Origin: GCA-2401735 sp051252095
GTDB taxonomy: Bacteria; Pseudomonadota; Gammaproteobacteria; Burkholderiales; Methylophilaceae
Reading direction: 5' to 3'
NCBI GenBank assembly: GCA_051252095.1
Contig: JBPOFK010000015.1
Location: 1 to 59,269 of the forward strand
Length of the DNA stretch: 59,269 nucleotides
Position numbers and translations under genes: made by a program. Under the pieces are notes generated by a model. That model had not been told where the DNA came from. It worked only from the letters and a program-made list of their open reading frames with translations, and did no database searches. Position 1 is the first letter of the stretch. Each line of letters begins with the position of its first letter. This document shows positions 15,670-25,057 of this stretch, in pieces.

Positions 15670-18150
15670 TTAGGCGCAGACTGCACGTACTTGCGCAATA
15701 TCGGTAGTCCCTTCTAATATTTTTGAAATACCATCTTGCTTCAGTGTTCTCATGCCATTTGCCAATGCATCCTGTGTAATTTCAGCTACAGTAGCGCGTT
15801 TTTGTATCAAGTGACGTAAAGAAGGTGACACTTGCATCAATTCATATAAGCCAACACGTCCACGATAGCCTGTTTTGTTACATGCTTTACAGCCCTTTGG
15901 TTTGTATAAGGTATATTTATTATTTTTAGCAAACTGGTTATCCCAGTCTGCGATGAGTGTATTGCTATCCATTTCCGTATTGATGGTGTATTCATCTGCT
16001 AATGCCTTAACCTCTTCGGCATTTGGGTGGTAGGCTTCCTTGCAATCTGGACAAAGTGATTTTGCTAGGCGCTGCGCCATAATGCCCAATAGCGCATCCG
16101 CAAAATTGAATGGGTCCATGCCAAGGTCTAGCATACGTATAATACTTTCTGGAGCACTATTGGTATGCAGTGTCGATAAGACTAAATGACCAGTGAGCGA
16201 TGCTTCAATTCCTATTTTGGTTGTTTCTTCATCGCGCATTTCACCAACCATAATCACGTCTGGGTCAGCACGTAAAAAGCTTCTCATTGCACTTGCAAAT
16301 GTCCAGCCAATTTTAGCATTCACTTGTACTTGTCTCAGCCCAGATTGTGTAATTTCAATTGGATCTTCAGCTGTCCATATTTTACGTTCAGACGTATTAA
16401 TATGACCTAATAATGAGTGCAAGGTAGTTGTCTTACCTGATCCTGTAGGGCCACACACTAGAATAAGGCCATGTGGCTTTACAATCATGTTTTGTAATGC
16501 TGATAATGCCTGCTCAGTTAAGCCCAATTTTTTGATGGGTAGCGGTTTGCTTGAAGCAAGCACACGCATGACGATATCTTCCATATTGTCTGTTGTTGGA
16601 ATCGTCGCAACCCGTAGTTCTACATTTTTAGGGCCAAATTGTTTAAAGTCTAGTTTGCCATCTTGTGGTTTTCTTCTTTCCGAAATGTCTAATTTAGACA
16701 TGATTTTAATGCGTGATATCAATGCATTACGGAAGTTGGCAGGTATCTCTAGATAAGGCACGAGTGTGCCATCTTTTCTAAAGCGTACTTGCGTATTTTT
16801 TTTATCTGGATAGGTTTCAATGTGAATGTCAGATGCTTTATCTTTCACTGCATCCAGAATCATTTTATTCACTAACTTAACGAGTGTGTTATCAGATTCT
16901 GTAACAGGCTCATCTTCTATTTCCTTAGCTTTGTTTTTATCTTCCTCAAACAGTTGGAAGGCGAGATCATCTCCAGAAGAGGCTTCTGATATGTTGAACT
17001 CAATAGAGCCATCTTCATTTTCAAGTACTGGACTACTATCCTCGGTATACCAATCATCGCCACTATAGTAGTCATCAGTTGCTTGCAGAATGTCTTCACG
17101 TGATGCCATGGCTGGCAATATATTCATCTGTGTGACGAAGCGTAATTCATCAATCGCCTTCATATCCATTGGGTCTTCAAATGCAACGACGAGCATGCCA
17201 TTATGGGTACAGAGCGGCATTAAGGTATATTTTTTTGCCAGAGAGCGGTTAATCAACCTGATAGCATTTGCATCAAAATTAAATTTTGATAAATCAACAT
17301 AAGGAATCCCTAGTTTTTTTGCAAGGGTTCCTCTTAAGGTGCGCTCATCAACAATGCCCATGTTGATTAGAATCTGACCAAGACGTAAGTTACGGTTTTC
17401 TTTTTGTTTATTAAGTGCTTCGTTAAGCTGCGCTTCTGTCAGTAGCTCTAACTCTTGCAAGGCTTCGCCTAATTTTAAAACAGGGCGATCTTCTTGATGT
17501 TTAATGGCTTTATGTAACTGTTCCTCAGAAATAATTTGATGCTCATTCAAGTAGTCACCGATTCTTTTTGAGCGCAGTTCTTTTTGATGATCCAAGGCTG
17601 TTTCAATATCATTAGAGGTTGCATGGTTTGCTTCTATTAAGATGTCACCGATTTGCATCCCGATTTGGTAGTCTCTAATGGCTTGACGCGGAATAAAATG
17701 CTTTTCAATAATCCCTTTTTTGATGACTGGAAAAATATAAAGTCCCGCTTCATTATTGACATATCCGACTGTGTCGCCAGTCAACGAAGTGTCATCAATT
17801 AAATCTATCTTATAAGCTTGATTATCTGAAGGTGGAAAAATTTCCTGTGCGCGAGACTGAAGAAAATCTTGTTCAGATACAATTGTTGCGGGAGACAAGA
17901 GCTGTAAGTTTTTAATTTCATCAAAATGGATAATTTGGTGGTCTCTGCTGTTGAATGGTTCAAACAGGACTCTAGCCTCTTCAGGGGAGAAGCGAATGAG
18001 TTGGCCGGTTAATGTTTTTTTATCAAATAAATCAATAATGCAACTTTCTAGCAGTGGTTTACTTGAATCATGTATCACTTTTAGATATGGCGGGCTAGGC
18101 CATTTAAAAGTATTCATTTCTAAACTTGCATCAAGTGTGATATGTCCCAT
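15670..18150 (-). CDS. PilB/GspE-type secretion ATPase with duplicated N-terminal module and four MshEN-like repeats
   Basis: 826 residues, longer than usual PilB or GspE (about 500-570). Two similar beta-rich segments come first (about 35-90 and 110-160, both containing a D-x-x-x-L-T-G pattern). Four consecutive MshEN-like repeats follow (I-G-D-I-L, R-I-G-D-Y-L, K-L-G-E-A-L, R-L-G-Q-I-L, each ending in a leucine-rich helix); MshEN domains in related ATPases bind cyclic di-GMP. The ATPase domain is complete: GPTGSGKTTTL near 567, the Walker B region MVGEMRDEET, the His box STLHTN, and a zinc site with C-P-D-C and C-K-A-C. No other pilus or type II secretion genes are nearby, so its machine is unknown. 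Confidence 0.85.
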   Translation of the reverse strand: MGHITLDASLEMNTFKWPSPPYLKVIHDSSKPLLESCIIDLFDKKTLTGQLIRFSPEEARVLFEPFNSRDHQIIHFDEIKNLQLLSPATIVSEQDFLQSRAQEIFPPSDNQAYKIDLIDDTSLTGDTVGYVNNEAGLYIFPVIKKGIIEKHFIPRQAIRDYQIGMQIGDILIEANHATSNDIETALDHQKELRSKRIGDYLNEHQIISEEQLHKAIKHQEDRPVLKLGEALQELELLTEAQLNEALNKQKENRNLRLGQILINMGIVDERTLRGTLAKKLGIPYVDLSKFNFDANAIRLINRSLAKKYTLMPLCTHNGMLVVAFEDPMDMKAIDELRFVTQMNILPAMASREDILQATDDYYSGDDWYTEDSSPVLENEDGSIEFNISEASSGDDLAFQLFEEDKNKAKEIEDEPVTESDNTLVKLVNKMILDAVKDKASDIHIETYPDKKNTQVRFRKDGTLVPYLEIPANFRNALISRIKIMSKLDISERRKPQDGKLDFKQFGPKNVELRVATIPTTDNMEDIVMRVLASSKPLPIKKLGLTEQALSALQNMIVKPHGLILVCGPTGSGKTTTLHSLLGHINTSERKIWTAEDPIEITQSGLRQVQVNAKIGWTFASAMRSFLRADPDVIMVGEMRDEETTKIGIEASLTGHLVLSTLHTNSAPESIIRMLDLGMDPFNFADALLGIMAQRLAKSLCPDCKEAYHPNAEEVKALADEYTINTEMDSNTLIADWDNQFAKNNKYTLYKPKGCKACNKTGYRGRVGLYELMQVSPSLRHLIQKRATVAEITQDALANGMRTLKQDGISKILEGTTDIAQVRAVCA

Positions 18151-18434
18151 TTTTTACCTAAATAATCATTATCCGTTGCAATATATTCCTTAAAAGCATT
18201 TCAGTGAAAATGCATTTAAGTTATCCCATGTTGGGTATAACGGCAGACTTTAGTAAAAATTAAACCTAACAATAAAAAATAAATGTTGCTTATCATGCAG
18301 TGTAATGTTGCTGATAAAACACAGTTGCATTTCTGCTATCTTGTAAACATAACGGAAAATACAATCATATTGTTTGGTTGGGTTTGCAACTATAATGGTT
18401 CATAATTAAGAATAAATAATCAAAGGGGCGGCAA
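18151..18434. other. Divergent intergenic region, secretion ATPase / rfbF
   Basis: 284 bp, AT-rich, between two genes transcribed in opposite directions. It should hold promoters for both. The best-supported is the rfbF-side TATAAT, listed separately. I see no strong inverted repeat or riboswitch-like structure. Confidence 0.6.
18370..18396 (+). promoter_or_regulatory. Candidate sigma-70 promoter of the rfbFGH operon
   Basis: A perfect TATAAT is at 18391-18396, 38 bp before the rfbF start. The nearest -35-like element is TTGTTT at 18370-18375, giving a 15-bp spacer, which is shorter than the optimum of 17. The -10 match and position support it; the -35 is weak. Confidence 0.4.
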
Positions 18435-19214
18435 TTGAAAGCAGTGATTCTGGCTGGTGGCTTAGGCACGCGAATTAGTGAGGAGTCTCATCTTAAACCT
18501 AAGCCCATGATAGAAGTGGGCGGTAGGCCTATTTTGTGGCATATCATGAAATTGTATTCATATTATGGCGTCAATGATTTCATTATTTGCTTAGGCTATA
18601 AGGGCTATGCCATTAAGGAATATTTTGCCAATTATTTCTTACACATGTCGGATGTCACATTTGATATTCAACATAATCAGATGGAGGTGCATCAGCATAA
18701 AGCAGAGCCATGGCGCGTCACATTATTAGATACTGGCGAACATACCATGACAGGTGGCCGTCTGAAACGCGTAAGGTCATATATTGGAGACAGTGATTTT
18801 TGCTTTACGTATGGTGATGGTATAGGTGATATAGATATAGGCGCTTTGATTCAATTTCATCAACAGCATGGAAAGCTGGCAACCATTACAGCGACTCAAC
18901 CACCAGGCCGTTTTGGCGCAATTTCATTTGAGGATAGTCTGGTGAAGAGCTTTCAAGAAAAGCCCAATGGTGATAGTGCCTGGATTAATGGTGGTTTCTT
19001 CGTATTGTCACCAAAGGTGCTTGATTTGATTGATGGAGATACAACCGTCTGGGAAAAAGGACCATTGGAAAAGCTGAGCAAAAAAGGAGAGTTGCAAGCT
19101 TGGTTTCACCGCGGTTTTTGGCAACCTATGGATACCATGCGTGATAAAAATTACCTGGAACAGCTCTGTATAGATGACAAAGCGCCATGGAAGCTTTGGG
19201 AAAAAGCTGAATGA
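18435..19214 (+). CDS. rfbF: Glucose-1-phosphate cytidylyltransferase RfbF
   Basis: 259 residues, the family length. The nucleotidyltransferase signature opens the protein: KAVILAGGLGTRISEESHLKPKPMIEVGG (read in parts), with the RfbF-specific GTRISEE, followed by GDGIGD metal-site and NGGFFV motifs. It makes CDP-glucose from glucose-1-phosphate and CTP, the first step to CDP-3,6-dideoxyhexoses. The start codon is TTG: no in-frame ATG fits the conserved N-terminus, and AAAGGGG stands eight bases upstream. The stop overlaps the rfbG start (ATGA). Confidence 0.95.
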   Translation: MKAVILAGGLGTRISEESHLKPKPMIEVGGRPILWHIMKLYSYYGVNDFIICLGYKGYAIKEYFANYFLHMSDVTFDIQHNQMEVHQHKAEPWRVTLLDTGEHTMTGGRLKRVRSYIGDSDFCFTYGDGIGDIDIGALIQFHQQHGKLATITATQPPGRFGAISFEDSLVKSFQEKPNGDSAWINGGFFVLSPKVLDLIDGDTTVWEKGPLEKLSKKGELQAWFHRGFWQPMDTMRDKNYLEQLCIDDKAPWKLWEKAE

Positions 19215-20320
19215 AATTAGCAAATAATAATAACAATTTTTGGCAAGATAAGCCTGTTTTTATCACAGGCCATACGGGTTTTAAAGGCGCTTGGCTTTCA
19301 CTGTGGCTACAGTCTTTGGGGGCAAAAGTAACAGGGTATTCACTCAATCCACCAAGTGAAGTGAATCTTTTCGAAGTCGCGCAGGTTGGTGAAGCGATGT
19401 ATTCTATTTATGGGGATGTCAGGGATGCAGCACACTTAAAAAAATCTGTGTTAGAAGCAAAACCCTCTGTCATTTTCCATCTAGCGGCACAATCTTTAGT
19501 ATTGCAATCTTATCAAGATCCTGTTGAAACCTATTCCACTAATGTGATGGGAACGGTGAATGTATTAGAAGCCATACGCCAATGCGATACGGTTAAATCA
19601 GTCGTCGTCGTGACAAGTGATAAATGCTATGACAATAAAGAATGGGACTGGGCATATCGCGAAAACGACCAGATGGGTGGCTATGATCCCTACAGTAGTA
19701 GTAAAGCGTGTACAGAGCTTGTAGTAGATTCTTACCGTAAAGCGTTTTTTAGTGCAGCAAACCAGCATCAACAATCAATTGCCGTTGCAACTGTTAGGGC
19801 TGGCAATGTGATAGGAGGCGGTGATTGGGCGCAAGATAGACTCATCCCTGATGTCATTGAGGCATTCACAAAGCAAGTGCCCGTCAAATTAAGAAACCCT
19901 TCAGCGGTTAGGCCTTGGCAGCATGTATTGGAACCGTTAGGTGCCTATATGCTATTAGCAGAAAAACTTTTTAATCAAGGCATGGCGTATGCTGAGCCGT
20001 GGAATTTTGGCCCCAATGCGGCGGGTACGCAAACAACCGAATGGCTGGTGCAGCGGTTGGCTGACTATTGGAAAAGCGATGCGAGAGCACTTATACAACA
20101 TCAGGCAAATGAAGCGCATGAAGCTCATTGCCTAATGTTAGATTGTACTAAAGCACATAGTAAGCTCGGCTGGCAGCCTAAATGGACGATTGAAAGGGCG
20201 CTTGAGCATGTGGTTGATTGGTATCAGGCATACCGTCACCAAGAAGACATGCACGCTTTTTCCATGAAGCAGATTGTGCAATATCAAGCTTGTGCTGCAG
20301 GTGGGCATCAGAGTGAGTAA
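19211..20320 (+). CDS. rfbG: CDP-glucose 4,6-dehydratase RfbG
   Basis: 369 residues, extended-SDR fold. The NAD-binding G-x-x-G-x-x-G reads T-G-H-T-G-F-K-G near residue 19. Catalytic residues appear in VVVTSDKCYDNKE and DPYSSSKACTE (Y-S-S-S-K). It converts CDP-glucose to CDP-4-keto-6-deoxyglucose. It overlaps rfbF by 4 bp and is followed 15 bp later by rfbH, the conserved order of dideoxyhexose loci. Confidence 0.95.
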   Translation: MKLANNNNNFWQDKPVFITGHTGFKGAWLSLWLQSLGAKVTGYSLNPPSEVNLFEVAQVGEAMYSIYGDVRDAAHLKKSVLEAKPSVIFHLAAQSLVLQSYQDPVETYSTNVMGTVNVLEAIRQCDTVKSVVVVTSDKCYDNKEWDWAYRENDQMGGYDPYSSSKACTELVVDSYRKAFFSAANQHQQSIAVATVRAGNVIGGGDWAQDRLIPDVIEAFTKQVPVKLRNPSAVRPWQHVLEPLGAYMLLAEKLFNQGMAYAEPWNFGPNAAGTQTTEWLVQRLADYWKSDARALIQHQANEAHEAHCLMLDCTKAHSKLGWQPKWTIERALEHVVDWYQAYRHQEDMHAFSMKQIVQYQACAAGGHQSE

Positions 20321-20335
20321 GAGGATATTTCATTA

Positions 20336-21697
20336 ATGACGAAGCCAAGCAGCAATGCGCCTAATGACCAACATTCGGAAAAAAGTGCAGAGATTCGTCA
20401 TCAAATATCAGCACTGGTGAAAGAGTTCGCCGCATTACAATATGGTGCGAAACCATTTGAAAAAGACACTACGGTGATTCCGCCGTCGGGGAAGGTGCTG
20501 AGCGCAACTGAGCTAGATTATATGGTGCAAGCCTCTTTGGATGGGTGGTTGACCTCTGGTAGGTTTAATGCCGCATTTGAACAGAGGTTGGCGCAGTACG
20601 TAGGCGTTAACCATGTGCTAACTACTAATTCAGGGTCCTCAGCAAATTTAATCGCCTTTATGGCGCTGACCTCTCCAAAGTTAGGTGCACGTGCAATCCA
20701 ACCTGGTGATGAAGTCATTACTGTGGCAGCTGGCTTTCCGACAACCGTCAATCCTATTTTGCAATATGGCGCTGTCCCCGTATTTGTTGATATTGATTTG
20801 GTCACACATAATATAGATGCCAGCAAAATCGAAGCGGCCATTAGCCCTAAAACCAAAGCAATTATGTTAGCCCACTCTTTGGGCAACCCATTCGATTTGG
20901 GTACTGTTAAGGCTATTTGTGAACAGTATCAGTTGTGGTTAGTTGAGGATTGCTGTGATGCATTAGGCGCAACCTTTAATAATCAGCTTGTCGGTACTTT
21001 TGGCGATATTGCTACATTAAGCTTTTACCCAGCACATCACATTACCATGGGCGAGGGTGGGGCGCTAATGACAAACAATCCATTACTTAAACAAGTCGCC
21101 GAATCATTTAGGGATTGGGGGCGTGATTGTTACTGCGCGCCAGGCAAAGACAATACTTGTGGCAAGCGTTTTTGCCAGCAATTTGCTGATTTGCCGCAGG
21201 GGTATGACCACAAATACACTTATTCTCATTTAGGGTATAACTTAAAAGTAACAGATATGCAGGCTGCATGTGCGCTCGCACAGATGGATCAATTGGATGA
21301 TTTTATTGCTGCAAGGAAAGCGAATTTTGCTTACCTCAAGATGAAATTACAATCTTGTTCTGCATATATTGAGTTACCAGAACCGACTGAAAATAGCGAC
21401 CCTTCATGGTTTGGGTTTCTAATGCGGTTAAAGCCATCTGCGCAGAGCAACCGCGTGGATATTATTGACTATTTGAATCAACACAAAATTGGGACACGTT
21501 TATTGTTTGCTGGAAACTTAACCAAGCAACCATATATGCAAGGATGTCAATTTAGGGTGAGTGGCGATTTAACCAATACAGATGATGCAATGCTAAATAG
21601 TTTTTGGATTGGGATATATCCCGGTATCAGCATCGAAATGTTAGATTTCGTCGTTGAAAAGATAGAATTGTTTTTTGGGGTTAATTTTGATGAGTAA
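20336..21697 (+). CDS. rfbH: CDP-6-deoxy-4-keto-glucose 3-dehydrase RfbH (E1)
   Basis: 453 residues, aminotransferase-like PMP enzyme. Two hallmarks of the [2Fe-2S] dehydrase are visible. The usual PLP lysine is replaced by His (SFYPAHHITMG, His234). The iron-sulfur ligands C207, C265, C267 and C275 follow the C-x57-C-x-C-x7-C pattern exactly. With an NADH-dependent reductase (E3, not seen here) it removes the C3 hydroxyl to give CDP-4-keto-3,6-dideoxyglucose, the branch point for abequose, paratose, tyvelose, ascarylose and yersiniose. Confidence 0.95.
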   Translation: MTKPSSNAPNDQHSEKSAEIRHQISALVKEFAALQYGAKPFEKDTTVIPPSGKVLSATELDYMVQASLDGWLTSGRFNAAFEQRLAQYVGVNHVLTTNSGSSANLIAFMALTSPKLGARAIQPGDEVITVAAGFPTTVNPILQYGAVPVFVDIDLVTHNIDASKIEAAISPKTKAIMLAHSLGNPFDLGTVKAICEQYQLWLVEDCCDALGATFNNQLVGTFGDIATLSFYPAHHITMGEGGALMTNNPLLKQVAESFRDWGRDCYCAPGKDNTCGKRFCQQFADLPQGYDHKYTYSHLGYNLKVTDMQAACALAQMDQLDDFIAARKANFAYLKMKLQSCSAYIELPEPTENSDPSWFGFLMRLKPSAQSNRVDIIDYLNQHKIGTRLLFAGNLTKQPYMQGCQFRVSGDLTNTDDAMLNSFWIGIYPGISIEMLDFVVEKIELFFGVNFDE

Positions 21698-23213
21698 TGA
21701 AGAAGCAATCCAGACGATACCTGCGCCATTATTTGTGCTAGAAATGGCGAACAATCATATGGGTGATGTTGCGCATGGGATAAAGTTGATTCGCGCATTT
21801 GGTGAAGTGTGCAGCAAATACCCTTTTCAGTTTGCTTTTAAGCTGCAGTATCGTGATTTAGATACATTTATTCATCCAGACATGCAAGGTCGCGATGATG
21901 TTAAATATATCAAACGGTTTTCGGAAACGCGATTGAACCGACAAGATTTTGATGTGTTGATTGCAGAGATGAGAAAAGCAGGTTTTTTGACAATGGCAAC
22001 CCCGTTTGATGAGGCTTCTGTCGCGCTCATTGAGTCTCAGCAATTAGATTTGATTAAGGTGGCAAGCTGTTCATTTGGAGACTGGCCATTGCTTGAGCGA
22101 ATTGTGCAAACGGCACAGCCCATTATTGCATCAACCGCTGGCGCATCGTTAGAAACAATAGATAGTGTGGTGAGCTTCTTTGCGCACCGCCAAAAAGCGT
22201 TCGCTATTTTGCATTGTGTTGGAGAGTACCCTACACCAGATGACCATATGCAATTATCGCAAATCGACTTCATGCGTGCGCGCTATCCCGATATACGCAT
22301 TGGCTTCTCCACGCATGAGAATCCAGACAATGTTGATATTGTAAAACTAGCCATTGCAAAGAATGTTGATATTTTTGAAAAACATGTTGGACTGGCTACA
22401 GAGCAATATGCTTTGAACGCTTATTCTGCTTCTCCGCAGCAACTTGATGCATGGATACAGGCAGCACAATATGCGCTAACCATTTGTGGTGATGGGCGTG
22501 CTAGAAAGACTGATAACCCAGTGGAAGCGGCAAGCTTGCGGGCTTTGCAGCGTGGTATTTTTGCGAAAGATGCTATTAAAAAAGGCACAAAGCTAAACAT
22601 AGAAGACATTTATTTTGCCTTTCCGCCGGAGCAAGGACAATTGACAGCCAATGACTGGTCTAAATACAGCCAGTTTATTACGGATAAAGATATAGCACCC
22701 AATGATGCTATTACGCCTGATAATACGTTACGCACAGAAGCACGTGAAAAAATATGGGCTATTGTGCAGCGTATCAATCAATTTTTAAAAGAAAGCCGTG
22801 TGGTTGTACCCGGCAGCGCAGACTTGGATATTTCACATCACTATGGGCTAGATCGATTTGATGAAGTTGGGTTGACATTGATTACCGTAGTGAATCGAGA
22901 CTACTGCAAGAAGTTATTAGTTAGCTTGCCTAGTCAACGCCATCCAGAACAATGGCACAATATCAAAGAAGAAACGTTCCATGTGTTGTATGGTGAAGTG
23001 GTGCTGAGTCTTGATGGTAAAGAACAAATCTGCCGCCCTGGCGATGTAGTGACCGTAGAGCCGGGCACGCGGCATGCTTGGGTAAGCGATACAGGTGCTG
23101 TCATTGAAGAGATTTCCACAACACATGTCGCCAATGACTCCTATTATACGGACGAATCTATTATGGCTAATCATGCGCGTAAAACATCACTGACGTATTG
23201 GATGGAAACATGA
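21690..23213 (+). CDS. NeuB-family (sialic acid synthase-like) enzyme with SAF and C-terminal cupin domains
   Basis: 507 residues from the ATG at 21690, which overlaps the rfbH stop by 8 bp and has GGGG nearby. The NeuB TIM barrel runs to about 260 (E-M-A-N-N-H at the start, K123, LHCVGEYPTP, GFSTHE with His209, FEKHVG). An SAF domain follows at about 285-350, and a cupin at about 395-495 (HNIKEETFHVLYGEV, PGTRHAWV). NeuB enzymes condense phosphoenolpyruvate with a sugar aldehyde. The Glu five residues after the conserved Lys is Ser128 here, and the GPD Asp near the acceptor is Asn243, so the acceptor is probably not N-acetylmannosamine. No neuC or neuA homologue is present. Confidence 0.8.
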   Translation: MSNEEAIQTIPAPLFVLEMANNHMGDVAHGIKLIRAFGEVCSKYPFQFAFKLQYRDLDTFIHPDMQGRDDVKYIKRFSETRLNRQDFDVLIAEMRKAGFLTMATPFDEASVALIESQQLDLIKVASCSFGDWPLLERIVQTAQPIIASTAGASLETIDSVVSFFAHRQKAFAILHCVGEYPTPDDHMQLSQIDFMRARYPDIRIGFSTHENPDNVDIVKLAIAKNVDIFEKHVGLATEQYALNAYSASPQQLDAWIQAAQYALTICGDGRARKTDNPVEAASLRALQRGIFAKDAIKKGTKLNIEDIYFAFPPEQGQLTANDWSKYSQFITDKDIAPNDAITPDNTLRTEAREKIWAIVQRINQFLKESRVVVPGSADLDISHHYGLDRFDEVGLTLITVVNRDYCKKLLVSLPSQRHPEQWHNIKEETFHVLYGEVVLSLDGKEQICRPGDVVTVEPGTRHAWVSDTGAVIEEISTTHVANDSYYTDESIMANHARKTSLTYWMET

Positions 23214-25051
23214 GTGGGCAAACGCCATACCGCGTGGCTGATTTTATTGCTGACTTTGTTGCCGATATCGGGGTGAAACATGTTTTTATGCTACCTGGCG
23301 GTGGTGCAATGCACCTTAATGATGGCTTAGCGCAATGCGCACGATTGCAAGCGGTCGCTTGTTTACATGAACAAGCTGCTGCTATCTCAGCAGAGACATA
23401 TGCACGGATTAATGAAAATATTGGCGTGGCAATGGTCACAACTGGCCCTGGTGCAACGAATGCAATTACAGCCGTCGCGGGTGCTTGGATAGAGTCTGTG
23501 CCCTTAATGGTTATTTCTGGTCAAGTAAAAAGAGCAGATATGCTACGAGATGCACCGCTGAGACAAAAAGGTGTACAGGAAGTCAATATTGTGAGCATGG
23601 TTGAGAGTGTCACGAAGTTTGCTATTACAATTGAGCAGCCTGAAGACATTCGCTACATCATGGAGAAAGCCTATTATTTGGCGCGAGAAGGGCGTGCTGG
23701 TCCTGTCTGGATTGATGTGCCATTGGATGTGCAGGCAGCGCCAATAGAACCTAGCACATTACGATCATATAAAGCACCAAGTATAGCGGATGAACAAACC
23801 TTAACGCATCACTTACAAACGCAAGTTAAAAAAGTAATTGCGCTGATAAAAGAGGCAAAACGACCACTCATATTGGCGGGCCAAGGGATAAGGCTATCAG
23901 GTGCAGCTAACCAATTTAAACCAATTGTAGAGGCGCTTGGTGTGCCTGTCGTGACAACTTGGAATGCAATGGACTTACTTCCATATGACCATGATTTGTG
24001 TGTTGGTAAACCTGGTGTTGTTGCGTTGCGCGCGCCAAACTTTGCCGTACAGAATTGTGATTTGTTGATTAGCATTGGTAGTCGTTTAGATAATATTCTA
24101 ACCGCTTACAATCCACGTGGATTCGCACGGGCAGCCAAAAAAGTGGTTGTTGATGTTGATGTGAATGAAATTAATAAATTGGAAATGGACATTACAGTAG
24201 CAATAGAAGCCGATGCCAATGATTTCTTACAAACATTAAAAGCGTATCTCAATGAAGCTGATTTGACGGTACCAACTGCATGGCAAGCACAATGTCTAGC
24301 ATGGAAGCAGCGTTATCCCGTTAATGATGGTAAGCCTTTTGATACCACAGGTGCGATTAGCCATTATCATTTTGCAGATGTGATGTCCGATGTTATTCCA
24401 GAAAATACGCTTGTGACGACAGGTAGTTCAGGGTTGGCCTTGGAAATTTTTTATACCGTTTTCCGTAACAAGCCAGGTCAACGGATATTCTTAACATCAG
24501 GCTTAGGTGCAATGGGTTATGGTTTGCCTGCTGCCGTTGGGACTTGTTTTGCGAATGCGTGTCAACCCATGGTGGCGGTTGAAAGTGATGGAAGCCTACA
24601 GTTAAATATTCAGGAGTTAGCCACTGTGCGGGCATTTGACTTGCCTATTTGCTTGATTATTATGAATAATGCAGGGTATTGCTCAATACGTAGCACGCAA
24701 CGTAATTACTTCAATGGGCGTTACATTGGTACAGGTCCAGAAGCAGGATTGATGCTACCTGATTTAGAAAAGGTGGCGCAAACGTACAATCTGCCATTCT
24801 TAAGAATCAATAGCGCTGAAAAATTAGCAGAGTCTTTGCAGCAAGCCATGCAAATGCCTAGGCCATGCATTATCGATGTACAACTTCAAGAGAATGAAGG
24901 CCTGATGCCAAAAGCGTCTGCCATGCCACAAGCTGATGGCAGCATCATATCAATGCCACTAGAAGACATGACACCACTATTACCTTTAGCAACATTGAAG
25001 CGTGAAATGATTATTCCATTAACAGAGAGTTCATTGTTAGCGCAGCGATAG
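23210..25051 (+). CDS. Thiamine-diphosphate enzyme, acetolactate-synthase fold (YerE-like candidate)
   Basis: 613 residues from the ATG at 23210, overlapping the previous stop (ATGA). All three domains of the acetolactate-synthase family are present: the N-terminal Pyr domain with the catalytic Glu in CLHEQAA and MVTTGPGATNA, the central domain (about 200-340), and the C-terminal PP domain with a ThDP/Mg site E-S-D-G-S ... N-N-A-G-Y. The usual first Gly of G-D-G is Ser. Following rfbFGH, a parallel is YerE, a ThDP flavoenzyme that adds a two-carbon unit from pyruvate to C4 of CDP-4-keto-3,6-dideoxyglucose. That is inference; ordinary acetolactate synthase activity is less likely in this context. 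Confidence 0.75.
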   Translation: MSGQTPYRVADFIADFVADIGVKHVFMLPGGGAMHLNDGLAQCARLQAVACLHEQAAAISAETYARINENIGVAMVTTGPGATNAITAVAGAWIESVPLMVISGQVKRADMLRDAPLRQKGVQEVNIVSMVESVTKFAITIEQPEDIRYIMEKAYYLAREGRAGPVWIDVPLDVQAAPIEPSTLRSYKAPSIADEQTLTHHLQTQVKKVIALIKEAKRPLILAGQGIRLSGAANQFKPIVEALGVPVVTTWNAMDLLPYDHDLCVGKPGVVALRAPNFAVQNCDLLISIGSRLDNILTAYNPRGFARAAKKVVVDVDVNEINKLEMDITVAIEADANDFLQTLKAYLNEADLTVPTAWQAQCLAWKQRYPVNDGKPFDTTGAISHYHFADVMSDVIPENTLVTTGSSGLALEIFYTVFRNKPGQRIFLTSGLGAMGYGLPAAVGTCFANACQPMVAVESDGSLQLNIQELATVRAFDLPICLIIMNNAGYCSIRSTQRNYFNGRYIGTGPEAGLMLPDLEKVAQTYNLPFLRINSAEKLAESLQQAMQMPRPCIIDVQLQENEGLMPKASAMPQADGSIISMPLEDMTPLLPLATLKREMIIPLTESSLLAQR

Positions 25052-25057
25052 ATTGTA

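Noticed and set aside
23210..25051. Firm naming of the ThDP gene as yerE or as ilvB
   Set aside because: The family fold alone cannot separate them; context favours a sugar enzyme but the intervening NeuB-like gene makes the reaction uncertain.
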